Assembly: GCA_022453515.1 (NCBI GenBank) | Contig: JAJNNY010000019.1 | Location: 1 to 64,000 of the forward strand | Origin: Astrocystis sublimbata | Taxonomy: Eukaryota; Ascomycota; Sordariomycetes; Xylariales; Xylariaceae | Length of the DNA: 64,000 nucleotides | Direction of reading: 5' to 3' | Part shown: in pieces, positions 11,455 through 24,100 of the stretch | Layout: each line of letters starts with the position of its first letter | Position numbering within the stretch: the first letter of the stretch is position 1 | Notes under the pieces: generated by a model | What the model was told of the DNA's origin: nothing | Databases searched by the model: none | What the model saw: only the letters and a program-made list of their open reading frames with translations | Made by a program: the position numbers and the translations under genes

Positions 11455-13963
11455 GACGACGGTGAGTCGATTATCCGGGCCAATGCAAGGCTTCGCTAGT
11501 TCTCCGTGTCGGTGGTTGTGGTGATGAATCGTCAATCGACTGCAGACGTCGTGGGTTGCGCGAGGAGCACGAGTGCACTCAGCGTGGAAAGTCGGTAGAT
11601 GGGCAGATGCGAGGTTGTCTCTAGGTTGAAAGCCGAAACCATCACCCGGTCTTCTGTTGCCTCTCCGTTGTTCAGCAGAGTTCGACACGATTGTTGGGTT
11701 GGTGGGTTGGTGGGGTGCTTGGGCACTATGACATACCGCATGAGCCTGTCAAGCTAGTAGGTATTTGGTGTTGCTACACGATAGACATCCTCTATGTGGG
11801 CGTAGCGGTTGTTAATGCTGTTGGTTGTTGCTGTTCTTCGTCTTCGACAAGCAATATCAGTTCGCGGGCGTGGTGGTATTGTGTTGGGCGATTGAGTAAG
11901 TATAAGTAGTATTTATGATGCTCTTGGACGATGTTTACATTACGCGGTTCAGAAGTTTACAGGCACCAAGTGGTGCTCAATCTGTCCGGCCAACGGGCTT
12001 CCCCCGCACTCGTCTGTCTCTACAGGCTCAGCAGGCAAACAGCCTGAGGGGTCTCGATGTTGATTCGTCACTCGCTTGCTAATGTACTTGTGTACATAGT
12101 ATCAACTAGTGCCACACTGTCCAAGCAAGGATGTGCCTGTCGCCCGCGCCGCAGTTGCTGCCTGTTAGTTACCTTAGGTGCCTAAGTCTGTACCTAAGGC
12201 CAACGTATCGATTCCAATCTAGCCGAGGGGTGCTTAACTCCGAGGCTGCTTCATGGCAATGGTGGGGACCCCAGTCGAGCAGTCACAAGCCCCCTGCTAA
12301 CCGCCCAACCTACCATGTACATATACCTCACCTTGGATATTTACCCCAAAGGCTAAGCAGATACTTGTGAGTTACCCACATGAAGTGGCCAGGCTCGGCC
12401 AGGTGCTGATTGCGGCTACTTTAGACGAAAATGGTCTAAGTCAATCCGCTAAAAGATAGGGCTATTCTATTTTCTCAGCACGTTGTTGAGTCTATCGTAC
12501 GCATAGTGTACATAGTACCTACAACCAACTGCTCCATCCGCGTGGCATGTGTCGGTAGTGCCGGCGGAGCTTCAATGCACACCTCAATCTCACAGCAATT
12601 GGCGTAAACGCCTCGAACGCCACGGTTCGCCATTGTTGAGCCCAGGTGGTCTGTGGAGGAGTTCTTCTGGGCAGGGCTATCCAGGACTCTGAGGACAGAC
12701 CACAACAACGAGAACAATAACAAAAAAACGTGGATGTTCAAAGATGCCTCCACTCCGGACCAAGCTATACTCAGTACTTGTATACTCTATTTGTCATCCA
12801 CCACATACCCGTGGACCTATGCGATACACGTCCCCTTTTGAGATCTCGGTGGTTAGGCGCGGTACCTAGTGCACACTAGGTACCTGGCGGAGCCTGGTGG
12901 GCCTAGTTGGGGTACAGTGTGTTGCATGCTGTAGTACGGAGAAGGTTAGGTAGATGAAGCCCACATGCCGCCACCCTTGACAGAGCTTAGCGTACCTGGC
13001 ATCCTAGCACGCCTGGGTCCGGAACGCAGGGACAGCTTGGCTTTGCACGCTCACCCTCGTCACCCACGTCTTTGATCCAACTCGGGACTGTCAGCAGGAG
13101 ACCCCGCCACTGGCCTACATATGCCCATGAGCAACCGAGACCACGAGTTCGGGCGGGACTCGATGAACATCACTGAACCGACTACTCAATAAGTAGACGT
13201 AATATATATATATGTATATGCAATTACCTGGCATGTGGGTGCCCGCCCGTCGACTTTGCCAATCTTGAATCAGATGTTCCCGAGGCTTACTTATACTGAA
13301 ACCGCCTCGTCTTTGATACGAGATCGATCACCTTACACCTTCAGACGTCTACCTCCGATCAGGTCTCTGAGCACACTATTTGCACGTGCTCAAGTACATA
13401 GGTTGGTTGTCTGTTGGTATCACGGCTACGGCTGCGGGTTGTCGCGTGCAGCACGCAGGACGGCTAGGTCCATGGCCCGACCCCTACTCACTCTACTTCC
13501 TCACACCTGTCGAGCTGTCGCCTGCACGCTCGCACGCCCCTGTGCTCCAATCTGCTTACGACCTGCAAGGGGTCGTTGGAGACAGCAATAGGGAATTGTC
13601 CGTTTCGGGCCTCTGCGACTGGCCGTGAACCAGTGTCGGCCATAGTCAATCCATTTCTTTTCTATTATCGACTAGTCTGCCCATGGGGTATCAAAAATAG
13701 TATTCTTCCCGAGCTTCTCAGGTCCCCCTTTCCTGCATCGAGTCCCCCACGGGCATCGCACATATACCGGTGCTACCCTCCGTCTCCCAGCTACTACAAA
13801 CTGCCGGCTTGCATTTGTCATACTTACATGTACAAAACCAGCCAACATTGCACATGTTGAGAACATCACCAATCTCTCGAATCCTGTCCCCGTACCTAGA
13901 CCGCCTGTCAATGACCCTTGACCTCAGGAAATACTATACAATTGCATTGCTTTTCACGTCAAT
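11455..13963. other. Gene-free 2.5-kb region
   Basis: It lies between the divergent SNF2 and Clr5-domain genes. Open frames here are short and resemble nothing I know. It contains a (TA)n tract at about 13202-13213 and a 24-bp near-perfect palindrome at 12861-12884. Promoters of both genes are expected inside. Confidence 0.6.
12861..12884. repeat. 24-bp near-perfect palindrome
   Basis: Arms GGTACCTAGTG and CACTAGGTACC (11 bp each) flank a 2-base centre. Related GGTACC/CCTAGG palindromes recur in other intergenic parts of the window (26321-26334, 60309-60327). It may be a protein-binding site or simply a common genomic word. Confidence 0.7.
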
Positions 13964-15756
13964 ATGGGCAACAGTCGGCCCAGCGGTGGCTGGGCGACGA
14001 CCAGCGACTGGGCTGTGCATCGGCCTCTGATCACCGCTCTTTATAGGGATCAGAACAAGACGCTGAAGGAGACGATGCGCATTATGGAGGAGCAGTATGA
14101 ATTCTTCGCAACGTGAGTTAGCCTCGAATCTTGGCCGTCATGCCGACCGGCTCCTGCGGTTCTCTTCGTATCAAACTGATACTCATGTGTGATAAGTCTG
14201 CGCATGTACAAGGCGCGGTTTCAGCAATGGGGCATCGAGAAGAAAATCAAGGCTGAGGACGCCGTAGAGATTTTCCGCCAGCAGATGGCTCGGGCGAAGG
14301 ACGGCAAGCCCTCGGTTGCCTACATCAGAGGGCGCAAGATTTCCCACGACCGCCTCCAACGTTATCGGTGCGTATAGAACACCAAGCCTCAGTTATGCAA
14401 GATTTGATGCAAACACAACACCTGAGAAACTAACATCAGGCTAAATTTTGCGCACTCAGGTATCGTGCCGCCGCCATGGTTTCCGAGCAGATCATCATGG
14501 CAGAGAGAGAAATGGTTCACTCTCCGTCCAAATCTTCAACAACCTCATCATCCCATATCGTTCTCCGGACGCCTTCTCCCTCACCTACTCCCGAGAGTCC
14601 GCCAACCCTTGCTCCGCAAATTGATGACCCCACAGATTTCAAGGTGCTACAAGAATGTATGCTCATACTCGCTGACTACATTGCTGGCTCCGTGACTTCT
14701 AAAGCTTGGCAAGTAGCAAGCACAGCTCCGGTGCCTGATGCATTCACGTGGGCCCATTACATAGCAACGTCGCAAGGCCTTATCTCTCACAACAGAACGC
14801 AAGAAGGGTTTGTCTTGCTACATGTTTGTTACGATCAATACAAATCTCACCTAGCGAACCCCGACCCCTTCTTTTGGTTAGCCACCTACAAAGCGGCGCT
14901 ATTGCTCGCTCACAGCGATCCGGCGCTGGGCGAACAGTTCATGCAATACGCTTCGAATCTCACATCCATCATGTTGCCGTCTAGTCACCCCTTCAACCAA
15001 GTTTGGTCGCGAATTAACATGACTGGATTGCGTGGAATTCAGCAACATGCGGCGGCCATATTTGAGGCGTATTTGAACACCTTCAATCAATATTCGGGCT
15101 TGCTACCCCCTATGGATGAAACCAGCATGATCCAGATGGCTTTCGTCTTCATCCAACTTCAATGTAGCGGCATGGTTTCGTACGCATTTACGAGAGACTC
15201 CTTGAATGCGATCTTGGAACACTTGTCCCGCTCAGTTTCCCGTCAATTCCTGCTCCAGGAGGCGAGATTTCGCATGGCCTGCCTACTCATCGAACAAGAC
15301 AAACTCGACGAAGCCCACGCAACCACGGACAATATCTTGACATGGATAGATTCTTTACTAGAATCCGAGAGAAAGGAGTTTGACCACCTACGGTGTAAAT
15401 GCCTCTGGATTATATTCGACATTGAGGACAAGAGAGGAAACGTCAAGGAAGCGACACATGCCGGATACGAGCTTTTGTTCAAGTGCCAGAGTCTATACGG
15501 GCCAACCCACCTGCAAACTCTTGACGCTATCTCGGCCCTGGAAAGCTTCCATACTCGAAACAACACCGCTGCAGCTAAGAAAATGACAGAGCAGTTTGAT
15601 AACTTGTGGCCTTTCTTTTTAAGTAGAGCGCCTGAAAAGGCCGGGTTTCCTCATACGATCGAACAACCATGGCTCCATCGATGTATCGAGTTGAGGGAAG
15701 ACGAAAGACTGATAGACCAGGTTGTTGGTCTGTTGGAAGAGATCACCATCGTATAG
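13964..15756 (+). CDS. Clr5-domain protein (putative regulator)
   Basis: Three exons, 13964-14112, 14197-14367 and 14460-15756, give 538 aa. The start is chosen because MGNSRPSGG leads directly into the Clr5 domain (about residues 17-75), a small N-terminal helical domain frequent in fungal proteins and seen in S. pombe Clr5. It reads HRPLITALYRDQNKTLKE, IMEEQYEF, then YKARFQQWGIEKKIK. The remaining 430 residues look all-helical (ELL, LLIEQDKLDEAHA, ISALESF), as in TPR-like C-terminal halves of such proteins, but no clear repeats are visible. Clr5 proteins are thought to be nuclear. It lies 2.4 kb from the PKS 3' end, so a role in cluster control is possible but unproven. Confidence 0.8.
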
Positions 15757-18112
15757 CCTTGATACAACTATTCAGCGCAGTCAAAAATACCATATCTTGA
15801 ACGCAGTTCTCATTCATCCAGCTGTTACACAGGAGTTTCTGGTTTCACCCCAATCGGGTTGGAGTACATCAATGGTACGGCATCCTAAGTCTCGGACCCC
15901 CAAGTGAATCAAAGAGTTTTTTATGCTGGACATGTAGCAAACCGCTAGCTAACGCGCGAAACAACAGCAGATTGCATACCAAGATTTTGATTATAATATC
16001 AGTTCTTGCTCGGCATGAAAGGGGGGCGTCAGATGAACGACGGAAAAATCTACAGTGCAAATTGGTCACGATAATCTTCATACGACGACTCCAACGGCGG
16101 CAAATCCATCAACCGACCATGTGCATAAAATCTACGTCAGGCTAGGCGGCCGATGGTTGAAATCTGGGTTTCCACCGCAATCACGCGAATTGTTTAGGTC
16201 TACGTGCTGTAGGACTTTTGGATAGCGACTAGTGAATCTACGCACATCTATTCCATCACATACCTCCTAGTAGCACCTCGCTCTATTGGACTGCCATCCA
16301 TCTACCTACTCCAAGCAAGAGCAGATCCCGAAGTGCATGCACAGCTGCTAGACCCCGACCCCCCAACCGGCGTGTCTTTTGATTTTTCTTTTCCCTTCCC
16401 AGCCTCTCGCGGTGAAGATTATGTACATGGATCCGAAACGTACCTCTTATCCATCTATGTAAGCCATGCTGCATGAAATCGTAGATCGCATTTCCGCGCC
16501 ACACACATGCTTGCTTACTGGCACCCCTTCAGCTGGGACGCCGATCGAGACGCAGCTCAGTCTGACCTACAACCTAAAATCCCAATACCAAATGATGACA
16601 GGGGCTTCTCCAGCTGAAGAAGAAAAGAAAAATTCAATCCTACTCCTCGGGTTTCTAAGTAAAACCTGCGCTGGAGAGTTCAGTTTCATGCTAGTTCACC
16701 GTAGCTAGCTATTTGCCTATTTCCAGAACATAGTGCATGCAGCCACAGCATCGCCAACCCTTGCTCACCTTCGACCCTGGAATCCCGCATCGTTGGTTGT
16801 CGTTTCTTTTTCTCTCTCTTTGGGTCGTCTCCCCCCGCGCTCATGGCGCCTCTTGTTGCGCCTCTTGGAGATATCTATGTAAGGCTCATTTCTTAGTAGA
16901 GACATACTAGGTATGTATATGCATTTCAACGTTTCTATGACGCGATAACTCGATGTGCATGATTCACACGGAGCGACTGAACCTTGGGACTAACTGGACT
17001 GGACTGGACCACCCCCACGCATCGCATTCGCATAGAGTTGCCCGACCAAATGCAGGTCCAATATCACATACCAACCTTAGCACATCCACACTCCTACATG
17101 CTTTAGTACACTTACACTTACGCAACTTAAGTAAGAGGCAATTAGCTTCCGTCGCATCTCTCACCCCACCCCACCCTAGCCGCCCAGCGCCCAGCTCGCG
17201 GAGCTCGCTAACAAGCTACGAAGACGGGACGTGTCACGACTCATGCACACACCACTGCATTTAGTATAGACCTGCGACTCGGCGTCTAAGCTAGGTCGGG
17301 GATGGCTCGTCGCTATAGTGTGCAGATTGTAGGGCTGCGCGTACTGTAAGCACACGGAACACGGAACACGGCAGATGGGGTTCGTCGGACGAGTTTGGTT
17401 GGTTCGTTCGGTTGGGTTGGTTGTGATCGCGATCATGATTTAGTACCCCCCTCTCATCTACACCCCACTCCAGCATACACTTTGTACATCTGATTATTAT
17501 TAAAAAATGACTTTCCATGTCAGCCAATTAACAGGGCAGCAATCAGTTAAGTCATCTTATGGGGTAGCTTTCAGTATCCCTGGAAGGATCTTGTTGCAGT
17601 CTCCGGATTTCGTGAAGAGAAGGAGAGTGGAGTTGCAGAGGGGTTCTGACAGTGATCTGAAGCAAAGATCAAATCTTACACGTGATGAATGGCGCGATGC
17701 CACGCACACATCAACGTCTCGTTCAAATCTATCCTACTCAGTTTAGAGTAATACGAATTTCTGTTTTGCTGCTTTGATGACCTCGGAGGGGTTGCCAGGA
17801 CAATTCACTAGGTAGATACTTAAGTCAGGATTTCTCCCAGCTTACATGGAGAAAGCTCCTGCTTCATAGAATACACAGACTTTAGACCCCGACTCTATTA
17901 GAGTATAAGCCCCACCTCGCACGTATTCTGTCAGACTGTAATAATTTCCCCCATACGCATAAGGCAGGCAAACTCATCCAACGCCGACCAAAGTTCTATT
18001 TACTATGTACTGCGCTGCCGCGCAAGTTTCTCGATCAAAGCCGGAGCTGAACACATTATTCATGAAGATGGTGCCCTGACCATGTCATACCACCAAAGAA
18101 GTCAGACAGCAC
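15757..18112. other. Gene-free 2.4-kb region at the cluster's left edge
   Basis: It separates the 3' ends of the Clr5-domain gene (+) and the PKS (-). No open frame with coding character is seen on either strand, and no RNA gene or repeat is recognised. Confidence 0.55.
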
Positions 18113-21100
18113 TTATTCCGCCTTGGCTTGCGGCAGCTTTAACATGATCTTCTCGCAAAGAGCATACAAAGACCGCGCATTCGTAATGTCAAGCGTACTG
18201 AGCTCAGTCCCCAGCTTGGTCCGAATCCAACCGCGCAGCTCAACAGCCGAGAGAGAATCAAGCCCATAAGCCTGCAGCGGCTTGCCCGGCTCGACCTCCG
18301 TCTCCAGGCGTAGGACGCGACTGACCTGCGTCGAGACCAGCTGCACGCTCGCTTTGAGCAGCGTCGCCGCCTCGGCCCCGGACTCCTGCATCAGTCGGAA
18401 CGCGCGGACTGCCTGGTCGGCCGCGTCCTTGGCGTTGCCGTTGCCGCCCTCGTCGCCAGCGACGGCGTTGCTGGAACTGTTGAAGAGGTACCCGAAGCGC
18501 GCCTCGCCCGTCAGCTCCGAGGAACCGTCGCTGGGCAGCGGGAAGGTGACGCCGGTGATGAGCTGGGCGGAGCTCGACGCGCTGAGGCGGCTGTACCGGC
18601 TCTGCTGCAGGATCGAGTACGTCAGGATACGGCGCAGCACGCCCTCGTTGATGGGCGTCCACTGCTTCTTGTCGAAGCGCGCCTCCAGCCCGCTGCCCTG
18701 CTCCGCGATGTACCCGACGTCCTCGATGGCGCCCAGGTCCACGCTGTTGGCGGGAAGGCCCTGCGCCTGTCGGTAATGTGCGAAGGCGTCGAGGAAGGCG
18801 TTCGCCGCCGCGTAGTTGGCTTGGCCTTTGTTGCCTACCACGCCCGAGATACTCGAGAGCATGGTGAAGAAGTCGGGAGAGTGATCCCGCGAGGCCTTGT
18901 GCAGGTTCCAGGTTCCGCGAACCTTGCATTCTACCGCTTGGTGGTAGTCTTCGATAGTCATCGTCTCATACGGTTTGTCCTAATGCACATCATTGTCAGC
19001 ATGTCGGCCTGATTCATGAATGAACGGTAAGAGCAGAGAGAAGAGAGTAGCCTACCCTGAGGACCATGGCTCCTTGAATCACACCAGCGATCTTCTTGTC
19101 CTTAGCTGAGGCAAAGATACTGCGCACAAACTCGTAGTCGCTAACATCTCCGCGACTCTCCATGATATGGCAACCATATGTGAGACAGCTACGCACCACT
19201 CGGGCGGACGCGTCATCACCCGTGCCGCTTCTGTTGCACACAATGATATGCTTGGCGCCGTGGCGAGCCATGTGGATTGCAAGACTACCGCAAAGACCCT
19301 TCAGACCACCAACAATGAGGTAAGAAACGTCGGGTCGCAGCTGAAGAGTCCGGAGGGCGGGTCGAATAGGCACCTGGACATCGCCGCCGTGGTTGGTGAT
19401 GACGATCTTGCCGATATGCTGACCACGTCGAATGTAGGCCAGAGCCGCAGGGACATCGTCGAACCCATACTCGACGATAGGGTGAATGGCACTGACATGG
19501 CGAGCCTCCACAAGCTCAAAGATCTCCGCCAGGAGCTTCTCAACCATGGCAGGGCTGACGTGTTTAGTGTACGACAGATCGATGGCGCGGAACGAGCAGT
19601 TCCGATCAAACGGCTCCATCGCCAGCGTGTTGCGGTCAACGATGTCACGCTTGCCAATCTCTACCATAGTACCGCCGTCGGCGCAGATGCGCCAGGACGC
19701 GTCCAGAAGCTCGCCCGTTAGGGAGTTCAGGATGACGTCGATTCCGTGGCCGTTCGTCTCGCGCATGATCTCCTCGGCGAATTTGGTGTCACGCGACGAG
19801 AACATCTGCGTCTTGGGGATGCTGAATGTTGAAGCGAGGAACTCTCGCTTCTCTTCAGTGCCTACTGTTACGAAGACTCGGGCTTTCTTGTACAGAGCCA
19901 GCTGGATGGCTGCTAGACCGACACCGCCGGCGGCTGAGTGGATGAGGACGGACTACGCACACCGGTAAGTGTATCAACCTTGAAAGGGAGAGAGAGGTCT
20001 GGGGGACTGCTTACCTGGCCCGCTTGTAAGTTTCCGAGGTGGAACAAAGAGTAAAGGGCGGTCATGTAGACGAGAGGAATCGTCGCGGCATCTTCGAAAG
20101 ACATCCAGTCTGGAATGACATGGGTTCGCTCAACGGGTGCTTGAAGACGGTTGGCGTAGGTGCCGCTTCTCATGACGGCCACGCGATCTCCGACCCTGAA
20201 CTTCGTCACGCCTTGTCCTAGGCGTGTCACCACACCAGAGCATTCGCAGCCGATCATGTACTCGTTCTCGGGGACAATACCCATAGTAGTAGCGACATCC
20301 TGTCATGTGAGAGTCAGCATCAAACACAGCCGTATAGCTTCATAGATGTGAGGTCGAAAGAGAAGCAGGACCGACATACCTTGAAGTTAACACCAATAGC
20401 CTTGACCTCAAGCTCGACAAAACCGTCCTCAACAGGTACGATTCCAACATGGTTCTCGTTCCACATCAGATCGAGAGAGCCAACCTTCTCCGCACGGATC
20501 TGCACCATGGTCTCGGTGCCAAAGAGGCTCTTCTCAACCGGTGTAGGTCCCTCAACCTCGGCCCTCTTGAAGGCGTTGACTTCAGTGTCGGGTACAACAC
20601 GCTGGACACAGAGCACTCCATTGCGCTCCGCGTACTCTTCCTCGGCCTTGCCTGCTTGGATTTGCTTCAAAACTTGATCCACGGCCCATGAAGTCGCTGA
20701 GTGGCTGGGAGAGTGGAGGTCCAGCGTAGTAAGCTTGGCGCCGGGATCCTCGTGACGGATGACTCGGAACAAGCCGTGGACGAGCGCCTTATCCGGGTCC
20801 TCGACAGTGTGTTGCGAGCCCTTGGTGAGCCAGAGAAGAGGCTTGCTGGACGATGTGAGAGTCTTCAGGGCATCCCATTCCTTGGAGTCGACGGATGTGA
20901 GTACGTTGTCATACAGCTCGTCTAGGACGAGGGTGATTCCATCGTGGGATGTCAATCCAGGCAGATCTGAGACGGCAGTAGTTTTGACATTCCACCCTGA
21001 GCTTCCTAAGGATTCCACGAGACTCTGGCTGGCAGGACTACTGCTCTCGCAGAAGTGGGCGACGATGAGATTGCTCGACACGGAAGCATCGGCAATCTCT

Positions 21101-24100
21101 GCGCTGCTCTTGCATAGGTACTGCGCAAACGACGACTCCGTCATCTCCATGACCGACGTGAGGGCACCCGAGTCGACAAGACCGAAGACCTGCTCGCGGT
21201 CGAACAGGCCAGTTCCGGGAAGTGCTGCCTGGGACTTCCTGACCTTGGAAAAGTAGTCGGGGTTGCTCGAGACCGAGGTACCTGCAGAAGTGGCTTCACT
21301 GGACGACGAAGGCTCACCAGGCGTCTGCAATCCCGAGCAGGCATCGTCAACCAGCTCGTTGAGAGGAGGTGGCGAAGATTGGCCAGTGCTAGCAACGGCT
21401 CCTACCTGCACCAGGAGCACGAAACCGCCGGCAGCCAGGAGAGGCTTCAGGTTAGCGACGACCTTCTGTACCTCCAGGCTATCCTTATCCGAGGCCTTGA
21501 CGATGACAAGGTCATAGATGGCATTGCTCTCAGAAAGCCCGAGGCCTTCGACCTCGGCATTGGCGAGATGGAAAGACGAGTCTCTGTTTGACTCATGCGC
21601 AGTGCGAACTGAGACGAGGGCGTTCGCATCGGCTGATACGAATGCAAATTTGGAGTACGCCAACCTGGGCGCCATATCGCGCGTCTCGAACCACACAGAT
21701 GACGTGTCGGAGGGGCTGAGGCTGACTTCCAGGACGTTGAGGATGGGCTTCTTGTGCGCGATGAGGTCGACGACGGCGTCGAGCTTGGTGTCGAGCGCGT
21801 TGTCGGGCGCCAGCTTGGTTAGCTGCTCGGGCGTCAGCACCGACACGTCAGGCTTCCAAACGACCTTGTCGAAGGTGTGCTCATCGGGCTTGAGCACAAC
21901 GTCGAGCTTGACGTAGTTGAGCCCCTTGACCTGCATGAACATGGCGCCCGTCTCCGGGTCATACACCGAGATGTCGGAAATTATGCTCTTGGCCTGGTCG
22001 GGGCGGCCGCGGCCCGTGTAGCCGGATTTGGCGATCGCCAGTCCGTTGCTCATATTGTAGGGCACCTTGTTGATGATGGCCTCGTTGACCATACCCGGGA
22101 CGATGACGTCCTTGACCAGACTGCGTTCGTTGGATGCGTTCGCAGGCATGGCAACCTGGACACAGGCATCGAGGACGGCGGGGTGGAAAGGGTAGAATGA
22201 CTGCGGATCCCACTTCGACTTCGGCGGCGTCAGGTCAACCATGACACGGCACGAGCGCTCGCCACTTGTTGCCTCGAGGCTGGTGACTTTTCTGAAGGAG
22301 GGCCCAAAGCCCATGCCAGCTTCTCGCTGAGCCTTGTACCAAAGCGTGAAGGGCGTAGGCTGCTTGAGGGGAGCGAGCGCGTCTCCGGAAAGCCTCTCCT
22401 CGACAGCGTCCTGGACGCGGATCAGGCCAAAGCAGTGGTCGATAACGACGTCGTCTTTGGAAGTTGAAATGCGGAACTCATGCCAGTCTTTGCTGCCCGG
22501 CACCTTGGACAGCGTCAGAAGAATCGTGCACGCTTTCCCTTCTTCGACCACTAAGGCGCGGTCGAACCGGACGTTCCGCAGCTTGTACGCAAGCTCGTTG
22601 GAAGAGTTGATGGCTTTCTCGGGGTTCAGCGCGCTGTGCTTCTGGAACATGGCCTCGATAGCCATAGTAGCCAGACCAGCACCGGGAATCAGAACATCTG
22701 GTCCCATCTTGTGATCCCGGAGCCAAGGAACGTCATCCAGTCGGAGATGCTTGCGCCAGGTCGGGTTGTGCCACGACGTGCCGAATATCTTGCTGCCGAT
22801 GAGGTCGTGGTTGATGAATTGCCGGAATCGCCAGTCCTTGCTGGTGGCGCTTTCGTGCCAGTATTTGATCGAGTGGTCCCAGCTGTAGTTCGGCAAGTCG
22901 ATGATAGTCTTCGCGCTGGCCTCCTGCGATTCGTTGACGAGCTTCAGGTCAATGTCGATGCCACGCAGGAATAGCTGACCGGCGACGTCGAAGAGCGCCT
23001 TGGTTGCGCCGGCGCCTCGGTCCCAGGCAGCGTAGTACTTGATGTCCGAGCCGGCTGTTGTTGACTTGAGGACCTGCGAGGTTGGCCCAGCCAACGCTCC
23101 GGAGGGTCCGAGCTCAATCAGCACGTCGGGAGATTGGTTATCTTTCTGCGTGATCATGGCCTTGAGAGCCTCGCTGAAGCGAACGGGAGATACCATGTTG
23201 GTCTTCCAGTACAGGGCATCGGCGATGGAAGCAGAGCCCGAGAGCTTACTGCCAGTAACAGACGAGAACATGGAAGCACGCGATGGGTACGGAGCAGCAG
23301 AGTGCTCAAACTCGGCATCCTCCATCAGGAGGCTCTCGTATTCCACTCCGATGGGGTCCATGAGCTCCGAGTGGTAGGGGAGATCGACCTGCAGGAGGCG
23401 AGCGAAGTGCGACTCGGCCTTCAGGTCCGCCGCGAGCTCCTCGAGTGCTGATTTCTTGCCTGAGATGGTGAGACTGGACTCGCTGTTGAAGCAGGCGATC
23501 CATACAAGGTCGTAGTATTTCTCGAGGAAAGGGGCTACAGCCTCGCTGCCCAGGCCGACAGCGAGCATACCAACGTCTTCCTGCGCCGGCTGGTTAATGG
23601 CGGCGCGACCGCGGTAGAATGCTGCTTTGATGGCGCCGGCGCGCGTTAGGAGACCTGCGGCATAGGCAGCGGCGATCTCACCAGACGAGTGGCCTACGAC
23701 GCTCGAGGGGGTGATTCCCCACGACTCCAGAACTGCTATGAGGCATAGTTGGATAGCGGTCACCAGAGGCTGGGAGAACTCTGGCTGACGGATGTGGTCG
23801 GCAGATCGCGCCTCGGTCAACTCGCTGAGGAGTGACCATTGCGGCGGCTTCGAGACACTCTGCAGGACTTGATCAAGCTCAGAAATTATATCACGCGTCC
23901 ATGGGAACAGCTGGACCAAGTCCTTGCCCATCTGCGGCCATTGAGCACCTTGGCCGGTGAAGATAAAACCGATCTTCGGCTCGCGAGACTCGGCACTCTT
24001 CTTGCCGATCGTGAAGTCGCTAGCCTCGAATTCTGTCGAGCTAGTGCTGATGAAAGCTCTATGCCACAGACGTGATCGGCGCTCGGAAAGGGTGTAGGCC

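Noticed and set aside
13235..13628. Overlapping short frames before the Clr5-domain gene
   Set aside because: Low-quality composition, no motif, several frames equally open.
18258..18929. Arg/Gly-rich minus frame within the PKS KR-ACP exon
   Set aside because: Alternate-frame shadow; the other frame carries the KR and ACP motifs.
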